Positions 54,369 to 62,682 of a stretch of 64,000 nucleotides of DNA are shown here, piece by piece; position 1 is the first letter of the stretch, and each line of letters opens with the position of its first letter. Below the pieces are notes generated by a model that did not search any database, had not been told where the DNA came from, and saw only the letters and a program-made list of their open reading frames with translations. The position numbers were made by a program, and so were the translations under genes. Origin of the DNA: a virus; the IMG/VR virus record IMGVR_UViG_3300050122_000130, positions 31,489-95,488 of that record; one strand, written 5' to 3'.

Positions 54369-55636
54369 GCGACGAAGTAAAAAACTGGTCCCCGCAGCAG
54401 CACGAAGCCCTCGTGGCCGTACGCAAGTGGATCGACGGGGAAAACCAGCCGCAGATCTTCCGCCTGTTCGGTTATGCCGGCACAGGGAAGACCACGCTAG
54501 CGATCGAGATCGCCGAAATGGTTAGCGGGACCGTGCTGTTCGGTTCGTTCACCGGGAAGGCTGCGCTTGTCATGCGCAAGAAAGGCTGTTTCGGCGCGCA
54601 GACGCTGCACTCGATGATCTACAAGCCGCGCCGCAAATATCGAACTCCGGAAGAAGAGGCCAAGGCGAAAGAAGCCGCGGCTTTGGGGCGAGCACCTGAA
54701 GAGATTCCGATGTGGGAATTGAACCCTGACAGCGCACTCAGGGGGGCTGAACTTCTTATCATCGACGAATGCTCTATGGTGGACGAGAAGCTCGGCTCAG
54801 ACGTCCTGTCTTTCAAAAAGCCAGTGCTGGTGCTCGGCGACCCTGCACAGCTTCCGCCTGTCGGCGGTGCCGGTTTCTTTACCGAAGCCAAGCCAGACGT
54901 GATGTTGACCGAGATCCATCGGCAGGCCGCCGATAATCCGATCGTCCGGATTGCGACCGCAGTCCGCCTTGGCGAAATGCTGAAGGCTGGAATTCACCGT
55001 GGCACACAGCCAGGACACGGCGTCGCAATCATGCCGCGCGCGTCGCTGAAGCTTTCCAGCGAGCTCGCCGCGGATCAGATCCTATGCGGCAAGAACGACA
55101 GCCGCGTCACGATCAACCGCAGGATCCGCGAAGAGCTACGCGCGCAGGGCAAGTTGCCGAGCGAATCCAATGTCGATATCGCGCACCTTCCTGTCATCGG
55201 CGATCGTGTGATCTGTCTCAAGAACAAGCGCGATCGTGCGCTGCTCAACGGAGGCATGTGGACGGTCAGCGAGATCCGCGATCGCGCTTTCGACGCCAGG
55301 AAAAAAGGCCGTCCGGACGTGAGCTATCTCGAGGTGAAGTCGGCCGATTATAACGATGCCGCCACCTATGTGAATGTGCCGCACGCTTACTGGTTCTGGA
55401 ACGGAAAGATTGCTGACCTGAATCTTCCGGAGAAGATGTCGCGCAGCGGCTACGATGAATTCGATTATGCGTATGCGATCACCTGCCACAAATCGCAGGG
55501 CTCGCAATGGGACAAGGTTGTCGTCATGGACGAAAGCCAGGTCTTCAACCGCGGCGAGGAGTCAGAGGATATTCCGCGGCGCTGGCTTTATACGGCTATC
55601 ACGCGCGCGGCTGAATCACTCATCATTGCGGTCTGA
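54365..55636 (+). CDS. RecD2-like SF1 DNA helicase
   Basis: 423 aa, GTG start. FRLFGYAGTGKTTLAIEIAE (Walker A), AELLIIDECSMVDEKL (Walker B), LVLGDPAQLPPVGGAGFF (motif III), MLTEIHRQAADNPIVRIATA, and YAYAITCHKSQGSQWDKVVV (motifs V-VI) with YTAITRAAESL at the end. A compact RecD2-type helicase without N-terminal extension. Likely acts in recombination or fork restart with the nearby nuclease genes. Confidence 0.92.
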   Translation: MSDEVKNWSPQQHEALVAVRKWIDGENQPQIFRLFGYAGTGKTTLAIEIAEMVSGTVLFGSFTGKAALVMRKKGCFGAQTLHSMIYKPRRKYRTPEEEAKAKEAAALGRAPEEIPMWELNPDSALRGAELLIIDECSMVDEKLGSDVLSFKKPVLVLGDPAQLPPVGGAGFFTEAKPDVMLTEIHRQAADNPIVRIATAVRLGEMLKAGIHRGTQPGHGVAIMPRASLKLSSELAADQILCGKNDSRVTINRRIREELRAQGKLPSESNVDIAHLPVIGDRVICLKNKRDRALLNGGMWTVSEIRDRAFDARKKGRPDVSYLEVKSADYNDAATYVNVPHAYWFWNGKIADLNLPEKMSRSGYDEFDYAYAITCHKSQGSQWDKVVVMDESQVFNRGEESEDIPRRWLYTAITRAAESLIIAV

Positions 55637-55639
55637 GAA

Positions 55640-55771
55640 ATGACACCATTCTTGGATCTGTTTTTTAGAATAATTGCGCTGAGTATTCTTTTTGAGCGCG
55701 TCGATACCGTGGCTGCAGTCGCTATCTGCTATCTTTTATTCGATGTCTACACCCGAAGAAACGAACTGTGA
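55640..55771 (+). CDS. 43-aa membrane protein
   Basis: ATG at 55640. TPFLDLFFRIIALSILFERV and AAVAICYLLFDVYTRRNEL contain hydrophobic segments. One or two helices at the membrane. Starts 3 nt after the helicase stop. Confidence 0.5.
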   Translation: MTPFLDLFFRIIALSILFERVDTVAAVAICYLLFDVYTRRNEL

Positions 55772-55777
55772 TCCAAG

Positions 55778-56029
55778 ATGCACTTCAGACAAAGCCACAA
55801 GAAATACTTCGCAGGCCGCGTGCTAGACGGTCCGCACGAGGGTGACTGGATCGAAGAGGACGAGCCATTTTTCGAAGCCTATTGGCAACGACAGTTGTGC
55901 CCGGTGCCGATAGCTCTGTCTCTCGATATTCCGAACGCCGGTTTCGAAATAGATCGCGCCTATTACAGGTGGCTGCACGGATATCGCGCGTGGGCCTGGG
56001 TGCAGCCGCCGCTACAGAGGAAGTTCTGA
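55778..56029 (+). CDS. Small phage protein
   Basis: 83 aa. HFRQSHKKYFAGRVLDGPHE, FFEAYWQRQLCPVPIALSLD, YRWLHGYRAWAWVQPPL. Aromatic-rich; unknown function. Stop overlaps the next ATG (TGATG). Confidence 0.6.
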   Translation: MHFRQSHKKYFAGRVLDGPHEGDWIEEDEPFFEAYWQRQLCPVPIALSLDIPNAGFEIDRAYYRWLHGYRAWAWVQPPLQRKF

Positions 56030-56823
56030 TGGCTGAGGAAACCAATATTTCGTGGGCTGACTCGACTTTTAACGCGGCGATTGGCTGCATGAAAGTATCC
56101 GCTGGCTGCGACAATTGTTACGCCGAAACGCTGATGGACACGCGCTATCATCGCGCGCAATGGGGACAGCGCAAGACAGATACCACCGCGCCCAGCGTCG
56201 GCACCCGCGTGCGCACGTCGGCCGCCTACTGGCGGCAGCCGCTCACCTGGAATAAGCACCACGCCGCATTTCAAGCAAAGCACGGTCACCGCCAGCGCGT
56301 GTTCTGCGCATCGCTATCTGACGTATTTGACAATCAATGGGACGTGCAATGGCGGTATGATCTTTGGAAACTGATCTGGGAAACGCCTCACCTCGATTGG
56401 CTTCTCCTGACAAAGCGTCCAGAGAATATCGAAGGCATGCTTCCCGATAGATGGACCGATAATGTCGGCCGTCCATCATGGCCAAATGTTTGGCTTGGGA
56501 TCACTGCTGAAGATCAAAAAAACTACAACAAGCGATGGAATATTCTGCAGCGGATTCCCGCTGTAGTTCGCTTCGTAAGTTACGAGCCTGCGATCGGTCC
56601 TCTCGACGAATTAGGGTGGGGCGTACATCCTGACTGGCTGATTTGCGGCGGAGAAAGCGGGGTCGATTACAGACCTATGAATATAGCTTGGGCTGACCAG
56701 ATAAAACTTGTCTGCACGACTTATAGCGTCCCGTTCTTCATGAAGCAGGTATCAGGGGTCAAGCCGCGCGAGGATCAGATTCCGCCGCGCCTGATGCTTC
56801 GACAATTTCCGAGGGCTGCATGA
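56029..56823 (+). CDS. Gp37/Gp68 family (DUF5131) protein
   Basis: 264 aa. NISWADSTFNAAIGCMKVSA then GCDNCYAETLMDTRYH hold the C-x5-C-x2-C signature of this widespread phage family; FCASLSDVFDNQWDVQWRYD, WLLLTKRPENIEG, WLGITAEDQKNYNKRW and WLICGGESGVDYRPMNI follow. The cysteine cluster suggests iron-sulfur or radical-SAM chemistry, but the activity is not known. Confidence 0.85.
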   Translation: MAEETNISWADSTFNAAIGCMKVSAGCDNCYAETLMDTRYHRAQWGQRKTDTTAPSVGTRVRTSAAYWRQPLTWNKHHAAFQAKHGHRQRVFCASLSDVFDNQWDVQWRYDLWKLIWETPHLDWLLLTKRPENIEGMLPDRWTDNVGRPSWPNVWLGITAEDQKNYNKRWNILQRIPAVVRFVSYEPAIGPLDELGWGVHPDWLICGGESGVDYRPMNIAWADQIKLVCTTYSVPFFMKQVSGVKPREDQIPPRLMLRQFPRAA

Positions 56824-57551
56824 CCTATCGCGTGATCGACGTCGAGACTACGGGCCTGCCTTCCGACAACAGGGACGGCGAGCCCACCGGCATGATGGAG
56901 ATCGCCTGGAGCGATTTGACGATCGAGGGCGTCATCAAGCCTCCGGTCTCGATGCTGGTCGATTCCGGAATTCCGGTGTCGATCGGTGCCAGAGCAGTGC
57001 ACCATATCAGCGACGAGATGGTCGCCGGCGAAGTCAACCCTAGCGAAGCTTGCGGTCTCGCTGCTCAAGGCGAACATATCTTCGTCTGCGCCCACAATGT
57101 CGACCATGAAAAAAATTACGTTGGGCCCGGCGTCGCACCCGGCACCGACATCGAGCGCAAGTGGCTGTGCAGCTATAAAGCCGCGTTGCGTCTTTGGCCG
57201 GAAGCGCCTGGACACAAGCTTCAAGAGCTTCGCTACTTCCTGAAGATCGACGACGCCGAGGACTTTGATCCGAAGCTTGCTATGCCGCCGCACCGAGCCG
57301 GCGCCGACTCCTACGTCTGCGCGCATGTGCTTCGAAAGGTACTTGCTGAAGCTAAGGCTCAAAATATAGATCATGATCGATTGATTAAATGGTCCACCGG
57401 GCCAGCGCTACTCTATATTTGTTTTTTGAAAAAGTACAAAGGGACGCCGTGGAAAGATGTCGATAAAGGATATCTTGATTGGATTGTGAACAAGAGCGAC
57501 ATCAGCGATCGCGACATCCGCGCGACCGCAAAATATTACCTCACCCGCTGA
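56820..57551 (+). CDS. DnaQ-type 3'-5' exonuclease (ExoX-like)
   Basis: 243 aa. YRVIDVETTGLPSDN is ExoI with the DE pair; CAHNVDHEKNYVGPG is ExoII; HRAGADSYVCAHVLRKVL is ExoIII (DEDDh). The C-terminal extension (SDISDRDIRATAKYYLTR) fits the ExoX-like branch. Degrades ssDNA ends and can proofread or repair. Start overlaps the previous stop (ATGA). Confidence 0.9.
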   Translation: MTYRVIDVETTGLPSDNRDGEPTGMMEIAWSDLTIEGVIKPPVSMLVDSGIPVSIGARAVHHISDEMVAGEVNPSEACGLAAQGEHIFVCAHNVDHEKNYVGPGVAPGTDIERKWLCSYKAALRLWPEAPGHKLQELRYFLKIDDAEDFDPKLAMPPHRAGADSYVCAHVLRKVLAEAKAQNIDHDRLIKWSTGPALLYICFLKKYKGTPWKDVDKGYLDWIVNKSDISDRDIRATAKYYLTR

Positions 57552-57562
57552 AAGGAAACGCT

Positions 57563-59314
57563 GTGCTGAAAAAAGCTAAGATGACTACTGTCGAAATGGT
57601 GCCGATCTATCAATTGTTTTTTGCTGCCGATGCGCCGAAAGAACTCGGCCTTCAGGTCCGCAAGGGCAGCGACGAGGAAGGCCTGCCGACGCTGGAGGCG
57701 TCGATCCGCGCGCACGGCGTTATCGTGCCTCTGGTCGTCAAGAAGCACAAAGGGAAGTCCTACGTGACCGCCGGCAACCGCCGTCTCAAGCTGCTGCGCA
57801 AGATCCACGGCGATCTCGATGTCGAGGTGCCTGTTGTTGATTCGGATGCGTACCCTGGTGACCCGCGGGAGATCGCGATGGCGACGAACGTCGCACTGCC
57901 GCCGCACCCGATCGACCGATACGAGATCATCGCCGCGCTTGTCGGGGAAGGAATGTCTCCGGAGGACGCCAAGATCAGGTTCGGGCTAAGCGATCGCCAG
58001 TACAATCAGATCATGAAGCTTGGCACTCTGGCGCCTTCGCTACGCGACAAATGGCGCGATGGCGAGATCGACGGCGCCGTCGCACAGGCATTGACGATGT
58101 CGGATAATCCGGCTGAGCAAGAGAAGGTCTACGCAACGGCCAAGAAGGGCGCGTATGAGGGGCGCGTTGACGCCCGCAACATCAAAAGCCGCCTGGTCCC
58201 TGACAGTCAACGCGAGCTCGGTAAGCTCGTCGAATTCATCGGCGTCGATGAAATCGAAAAGGCTGGTCTGATTAAACAGAGGGATTGGTTCGCGGCTAGC
58301 CACGTTGTCACCGACCCGAAGGCTGTCAAGAAAATGGTGGTCGAAAGGCTATCCGCAATCGCAGCCGAACTCATGAATAAACAGGGCTGGTCCTGGGCCG
58401 TCGGTATCGACGAGATCGATCGCGCTGCGATCTACAGCTACGGCCATGCGCAGCCTGATAAAAAGGGTAACTACAGCGACGAACAAAAGAAGAAGTCAGG
58501 CTGTATCCTCGACATCGGATACGACGGCAAACTCAAGATCGATTACGGTCGCGTCAAACCAAGCGAACGCAAAAAGGTCGAGGGCGCCGACCGTCGCGCC
58601 GCTGCGCCCAAGAAAAAGGCCAAGGCGAAGGATGGCGATGTTGTCCTGACAAACGCTCTCGCACAGCGCCTGTCCGAGCAGCTGCAGCGCGCCGGCGCCG
58701 AGGCCCTGAAGGCGGACCACGCTGTTGCAACATCTGCCGTGATCGCCGCTATCTCGAGCGGTGGCCATATCCTGGATATCCACGTCGGTGGACCCGGTCG
58801 CGAGCGCAAGGCATCAGCCTTCGCGGACGTATTCATTGGCGCACTGAAGGCCACGCCAGAGGCGCGGGAAGCCATGCTGGCGCAGATCGCAGCTCAGGCG
58901 CTATCGATCGTGGTATTCAATGGTGCTGGCAAGATGCCACTCGAGGACGAGGCTCTGCAGGACATGTTCGAAGCCATGAACGGGACTCGAGTCACGGACG
59001 CGATCATGCGGGAGTTTGACGCGAAGGACTATTTCTCGTCCGTCGGCATGGGTGCAATCGTCGACGCCGTGCGGTGTTCAATGGGCGGCGATCACCACAC
59101 CAAGGTCGGTAAGATGAAGAAGCCGGACGCGGCGAAGTTTGCGGCCGCCAACGTGCCAAAGACCGGCTATCTACCGAAGCAGCTTCGAACGGAATGGTAC
59201 ACGGGCCCGGTCGAATTAACGACCGAATCAGAGTTGACAAAGCTTGCCAAAAAGGGAGCGGTAAAGAAGACCGCAAAAAAGAAAACTGCGAAGAAAAAGA
59301 AAGCCAAACGTTAA
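57563..59314 (+). CDS. Large ParB/RepB-family protein with lysine-rich tail
   Basis: 583 aa from a GTG with AAAGGA upstream. TLEASIRAHGVIVPLVVKKH, YVTAGNRRLKLLRKIHG and PREIAMATNVALPPHPIDRY make the ParB nuclease-like domain; SPEDAKIRFGLSDRQYNQIM and DKWRDGEIDGAVAQALTM resemble the ParB helix-turn-helix. The middle contains long helical stretches; the last 20 residues are almost all lysine (KKTAKKKTAKKKKAKR), DNA-binding like a histone tail. No ParA partner is seen, so a plasmid-type partition role is doubtful; nucleoid or DNA coating is possible. Confidence 0.85.
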   Translation: MLKKAKMTTVEMVPIYQLFFAADAPKELGLQVRKGSDEEGLPTLEASIRAHGVIVPLVVKKHKGKSYVTAGNRRLKLLRKIHGDLDVEVPVVDSDAYPGDPREIAMATNVALPPHPIDRYEIIAALVGEGMSPEDAKIRFGLSDRQYNQIMKLGTLAPSLRDKWRDGEIDGAVAQALTMSDNPAEQEKVYATAKKGAYEGRVDARNIKSRLVPDSQRELGKLVEFIGVDEIEKAGLIKQRDWFAASHVVTDPKAVKKMVVERLSAIAAELMNKQGWSWAVGIDEIDRAAIYSYGHAQPDKKGNYSDEQKKKSGCILDIGYDGKLKIDYGRVKPSERKKVEGADRRAAAPKKKAKAKDGDVVLTNALAQRLSEQLQRAGAEALKADHAVATSAVIAAISSGGHILDIHVGGPGRERKASAFADVFIGALKATPEAREAMLAQIAAQALSIVVFNGAGKMPLEDEALQDMFEAMNGTRVTDAIMREFDAKDYFSSVGMGAIVDAVRCSMGGDHHTKVGKMKKPDAAKFAAANVPKTGYLPKQLRTEWYTGPVELTTESELTKLAKKGAVKKTAKKKTAKKKKAKR

Positions 59315-59388
59315 TGGACACTGATGAAATTGGTCTTATCGCTTTGGTTATTGCCTGCCTGATCGTTTTTATTGTCGTAAAAGTCTAG
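59314..59388 (+). CDS. 24-aa membrane peptide
   Basis: ATG overlaps the ParB stop (TAATG). MDTDEIGLIALVIACLIVFI is one hydrophobic helix. Coupling supports expression, otherwise weakly supported. Confidence 0.45.
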   Translation: MDTDEIGLIALVIACLIVFIVVKV

Positions 59389-59417
59389 CAACGCAGACAA
59401 CGCAGGTGACATTCTCG

Positions 59418-59439
59418 GGGCGGCGTGATATCGCCGCCC
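59418..59439 (+). terminator. Possible terminator hairpin
   Basis: GGGCGGCG-TGATAT-CGCCGCCC followed by TTC, with no long T run. It lies after the ParB operon and before the gene at 59470, so it may mark an operon end. Confidence 0.45.
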
Positions 59440-59469
59440 TTCACATCCTGACAGGAGGAAGACTGTCAA

Positions 59470-60114
59470 ATGGCCGACCAGCAGAAGTATCCTTTGGCGT
59501 GGCCCACCGGGCAACCACGCACCCAATACCGCAAGGACGCACAGTTCTATAAACGCGGTGCAGCTGACGCCGGCGGATGGAAACCTGCCAAAAATCTCAC
59601 GATCGCGCAGTCAATGGAACGACTTCGTTACGAGGTTGATCGCATGGGCGTCAATTTCGAGGACGATTGCCTCGTCTCATCGAATTTGAAACTCAATATG
59701 AGTGGCCTGCCTCGAAGCGATCAAGGTGAACCGGCTGATCCTGGCGTTGCTGTTTATTGGCAGAGCAAGAGCGGTCCTCGCGTGATGGCGATCGATATCT
59801 ACAATCGAGTTGCCGACAATATTGCGGCCGTTTCAAAGACGCTGGAATACATGCGCGGCATCGAGCGTCATGGAGGTTCGCACATCCAAGAGCGAGCCTT
59901 TACCGGGTTCGATGCTCTGCCGCCCCCTGACGGTTGTTGGAAGATCCTCGCGATCGATAAGACGATCGTCCTGTCGAAAGCAGAGCAATTTCGCAAAGCA
60001 TACGTCATGGATTCCTTCCGCATCGCCGCGCGCGACGGTCACGGCAACGGCGCCGATATGGATCGGCTCGTGAAGGCGCGCGACGAAGCGCTGAAGCAGA
60101 TCGGAGTTGCGTGA
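59470..60114 (+). CDS. J-domain-like phage protein
   Basis: 214 aa with AGGAGG upstream. PLAWPTGQPRTQYRKDAQFY, LPRSDQGEPADPGVAVYWQS and IAAVSKTLEYMRGIERHGGS match a phage family with a J-like end; WKILAIDKTIVLSKAEQFRK and DGHGNGADMDRLVKARDEAL resemble a degenerate J-domain in which the HPD motif is altered (RDG). Hence chaperone stimulation is uncertain. The gene may regulate replication proteins. Confidence 0.65.
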   Translation: MADQQKYPLAWPTGQPRTQYRKDAQFYKRGAADAGGWKPAKNLTIAQSMERLRYEVDRMGVNFEDDCLVSSNLKLNMSGLPRSDQGEPADPGVAVYWQSKSGPRVMAIDIYNRVADNIAAVSKTLEYMRGIERHGGSHIQERAFTGFDALPPPDGCWKILAIDKTIVLSKAEQFRKAYVMDSFRIAARDGHGNGADMDRLVKARDEALKQIGVA

Positions 60115-60332
60115 TGATGGACCTTCTTACGCTCCCGATCGGCTCGATCATCATATTCGCAGCAATCCCGCCAGCTCCACCGGCGCCGGACGGATGGCTG
60201 GACATCACCGACAGCTTCGAATGCATTCAACAGATAGAAGAATTTCGTGAGCACTTTCCGACGGCCGGAGAATTTGTTTCGCACGATCCTCTGTTCTGCA
60301 TCAAGAAGATCGAACCGACAGGAGTATCTTGA
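60114..60332 (+). CDS. Small phage protein
   Basis: 72 aa from the ATG at 60114 (TGATG overlap; GGAG upstream). MDLLTLPIGSIIIFAAIPPA is hydrophobic, then PDGWLDITDSFECIQQIEEF. Unknown function. Confidence 0.55.
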   Translation: MMDLLTLPIGSIIIFAAIPPAPPAPDGWLDITDSFECIQQIEEFREHFPTAGEFVSHDPLFCIKKIEPTGVS

Positions 60333-60369
60333 AACGGTCGCGCAAGGGCTTCCTCCCGAACGCGGCCGG

Positions 60370-60408
60370 GGAGGCCGGGTCGAGTAATCATACTTCTCCC
60401 CGGCCTCC
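60370..60408. other. 10-bp stem hairpin in short gap
   Basis: GGAGGCCGGG and CCCGGCCTCC form an exact 10-bp stem with a 19-nt loop between 60332 and 60444. No T run follows, so it is more likely an RNA structure than a terminator. Confidence 0.45.
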
Positions 60409-60443
60409 TACCAGCCTAGTTACCCTGTTAAAAGGAAATCACC

Positions 60444-60869
60444 ATGGAAAATATGATTTGGGCGCTGATCATTGTAACCGGCGCCGCCAATGTAAATGTC
60501 TCGACAGGATATCCGAACAAGGCCATCTGCGAAGATGCGATCAGCATCGTCAAAACAGGAATGACTGTTATCGAAAAGAAATCATCGGATGAAGCCGACA
60601 AGGTGCGCGAGGCTAGGCTCGATCAAGAATTTCTCGCCGCCAATCCCCCGAGACCAACCATAAAACAGGACGAGGGAAAGTGCGGAAAGGTCAACAAGAG
60701 TGGAGTCACTTACTTCTCCGGACAATACAGCTGCACGATAGACGAGGACACGAACACGACGTCATTCAACAGAAATCCTTGGGTCACCACGACCAGTATA
60801 GGGATCGTAGATCCAGACAGAGCTATAAAGTATGCAAAGTGCGTATTGGTGGACTCGAGTAAAAAATAA
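60444..60869 (+). CDS. Possible secreted protein of unknown function
   Basis: 141 aa with AAAAGGA upstream. The start MIWALIIVTGAANVNVSTGY may be a weak signal peptide. The rest is polar with four cysteines (AICEDA, GKCGKV, YSCTIDE, YAKCVLV). Cysteine pairs suggest an extracytoplasmic fold. Confidence 0.55.
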   Translation: MENMIWALIIVTGAANVNVSTGYPNKAICEDAISIVKTGMTVIEKKSSDEADKVREARLDQEFLAANPPRPTIKQDEGKCGKVNKSGVTYFSGQYSCTIDEDTNTTSFNRNPWVTTTSIGIVDPDRAIKYAKCVLVDSSKK

Positions 60870-60884
60870 CAAAGGATTCATCCG

Positions 60885-61094
60885 ATGACCATGCAACTCG
60901 AATCCAGTGCACAAGCCTTTGTCATTCACTGCGACGAATGCCCGGAGGCATTCGATACGGAGCACGTCGCGTGGGGACCGGCTTTAGAGGCAGCCAAGGA
61001 AAAGGGATGGCGCGCGTACATGGGACCCGACAAGAAGTTTGCTCATAGCTGCCCGTCATGCACGGAAGATTTTAAGAGGACGCAACGTCGATGA
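60885..61094 (+). CDS. Small zinc-finger protein
   Basis: 69 aa. FVIHCDECPEAFDTEHVAWG and FAHSCPSCTEDFKRTQRR give two CxxC pairs, a likely treble-clef or ribbon. Stop overlaps the next start (ATGA). Confidence 0.65.
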   Translation: MTMQLESSAQAFVIHCDECPEAFDTEHVAWGPALEAAKEKGWRAYMGPDKKFAHSCPSCTEDFKRTQRR

Positions 61095-61426
61095 TTGACT
61101 CAGTCCGCCCCTCTTATCCTGGAAGCGCCAGTGCGGAATCTTTGATTGCGCGTGCCGAAAAGTATCTCAACACCGGCTCCGGCGAATACGCCAGCGAGAT
61201 CATGCGCGACATGGCGGAGTTTATCCGTCGCCTCCCCAGTCCTGCCCAAACAGAAAAAGTGCCGATCAAGGAAAGTGATTTAGCCCGTTTTTTCCTTGGG
61301 ATCGTCGTGAGCGAGCGAAAGGGGATTGGCGACGTTTTCGATTCAGCCAAGGATTTTCTCGCGAAATACGAGGTTACAGTCAGGGGTTCACAGGTCTCAT
61401 CGACAGGCGGAGGGGCTGCGGCATGA
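61091..61426 (+). CDS. Phage protein of unknown function
   Basis: 111 aa. SAESLIARAEKYLNTGSGEY, MRDMAEFIRRLPSPAQTEKV and FFLGIVVSERKGIGDVFDSA. Helical; unknown function. Coupled to the following gene. Confidence 0.6.
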   Translation: MIDSVRPSYPGSASAESLIARAEKYLNTGSGEYASEIMRDMAEFIRRLPSPAQTEKVPIKESDLARFFLGIVVSERKGIGDVFDSAKDFLAKYEVTVRGSQVSSTGGGAAA

Positions 61427-61659
61427 GCATCCTATTATTGCAAATCGAAAAGTGGGTTCTTGAGGTCAAAACACATGGCGACGGATTCCATATCGCCATG
61501 ATCGAGGACGACAAGCCCGCGACCAGCCACTACGTGAGACTGGACGCTGAGCAGTCCGAAAGTCTGCGCGAGTTTTTGAACGAAGCTTCCAATTGTGAGG
61601 CCGATCATCCGGCAAATGAATACGTTAGCGAAAATGGCCAATTCGGAGTTGGAGCATGA
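61423..61659 (+). CDS. Small phage protein
   Basis: 78 aa. SILLLQIEKWVLEVKTHGDG, HIAMIEDDKPATSHYVRLDA, LREFLNEASNCEADHP. Beta-alpha arrangement; unknown function. Confidence 0.6.
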   Translation: MSILLLQIEKWVLEVKTHGDGFHIAMIEDDKPATSHYVRLDAEQSESLREFLNEASNCEADHPANEYVSENGQFGVGA

Positions 61660-62096
61660 CGCTCCCGCTCGAAAATCCACGAAATCTGCTCGGCATCGGC
61701 ACGCTCGACGGGCTCGAAAAGTTCATCGCTGGATGCGGCCTTGATGCTGGTATCCGGCGATACGTCGCCATCCTTCGGTCGCAGGGCGTAGAAACGTGCC
61801 AATCCTGTGAGGGCGGCCCTGGCCATTGCTATCCGGTCCCCACAGTCGAATTTCTCGGTGACCAAGGCGAAGGATACAGGGCCGTCTCGATCGCCATCAC
61901 GTTCGGCCTTCCGGTCTACGACCTCAAGCGCCTTTGGCACGTTCAGAGCGGTGAACTGACCGGACCAATCTGGTCAATGACATTCCGGGAAAAGAGCGAT
62001 CCTACATTTGCATCGAACGAAACGGTTGAACGTCACGATCGTGTCGAATCACCGTCCTCGGTCCCCGCCACACAATCATCAGCTAAGGCGGATTGA
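61656..62096 (+). CDS. Phage protein with CQSCEGGPGH motif
   Basis: 146 aa. GLEKFIAGCGLDAGIRRYVA, LRSQGVETCQSCEGGPGHCY, VPTVEFLGDQGEGYRAVSIA. The C-x2-C-x-x-G-x-G-H segment suggests a metal site. The family is known in phages but without assigned function. Start overlaps the previous stop. Confidence 0.65.
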   Translation: MTLPLENPRNLLGIGTLDGLEKFIAGCGLDAGIRRYVAILRSQGVETCQSCEGGPGHCYPVPTVEFLGDQGEGYRAVSIAITFGLPVYDLKRLWHVQSGELTGPIWSMTFREKSDPTFASNETVERHDRVESPSSVPATQSSAKAD

Positions 62097-62099
62097 CGC

Positions 62100-62399
62100 A
62101 TGGCTTACGAAAACGACCATTATCGCAAGCTCCGGCATCGCATCTCAAACTTAGAGATGGTCAAGGAATACACGGACCTCGCCCGCTTATTCCGCTCTAT
62201 GAAGTATGGCGACAAGGTTGTCTTCACAACCTTCACCAAAATCCACGACGACGAACTCCGCGCCTCGCTCAGTAAGTCAATGAAAGACGAGGTAATCGAG
62301 TTTGCCGCTCAAAAGTGCGAAGACCTCGCCGTCAAGTTTCTGGATTCTGACGCCGGCCCAGATCTGGAGTTCGATCTTCGGAAGGCGTGCCACGAATGA
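62100..62399 (+). CDS. Small charged helical protein
   Basis: 99 aa. YENDHYRKLRHRISNLEMVK, DLARLFRSMKYGDKVVFTTF, EVIEFAAQKCEDLAVKFLDS. Helical; unknown function. A similar 13-bp sequence (TTGACGCATGGCT) precedes its start and that of 63305. Confidence 0.6.
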   Translation: MAYENDHYRKLRHRISNLEMVKEYTDLARLFRSMKYGDKVVFTTFTKIHDDELRASLSKSMKDEVIEFAAQKCEDLAVKFLDSDAGPDLEFDLRKACHE

Positions 62400-62442
62400 C
62401 ATGCCGCACCTCGCGAGTCCCACCCCATGATGGACGGACACC

Positions 62443-62682
62443 ATGAGCATTTTTCGGCCGCGTGAAGCTGTATCCCAATGTGAAGGATTAGCCGCCCAGT
62501 GCGAACGGATTTCGCTGTCTTGGAAATCAGGCATCATTGCTGATTTATACGACGAGCAGCGGCGCATTTATCTTTATCGTCGCAAAGCACTGATTGCCAA
62601 ATATGGGATCAGGTGTTGCGCACTTTCGCGCCCAAATCTCTGTACCCCCTCCAGCGCTCCTGGAGGCAACGATGCTGGTTGA
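62443..62682 (+). CDS. Small protein, end overlapped by HNH gene
   Basis: 79 aa. SQCEGLAAQCERISLSWKSG and YDEQRRIYLYRRKALIAKYG, then cysteine/proline-rich sequence (RCCALSRPNLCTPSSAPGG) that may be a shadow of the following gene. The last part may have arisen by insertion of the homing gene. Confidence 0.45.
   Translation: MSIFRPREAVSQCEGLAAQCERISLSWKSGIIADLYDEQRRIYLYRRKALIAKYGIRCCALSRPNLCTPSSAPGGNDAG

Noticed and set aside
60329-60592. 87-codon frame starting with TTG
   Set aside because: Contains the hairpin region, then mirrors the real gene at 60444 in another frame.
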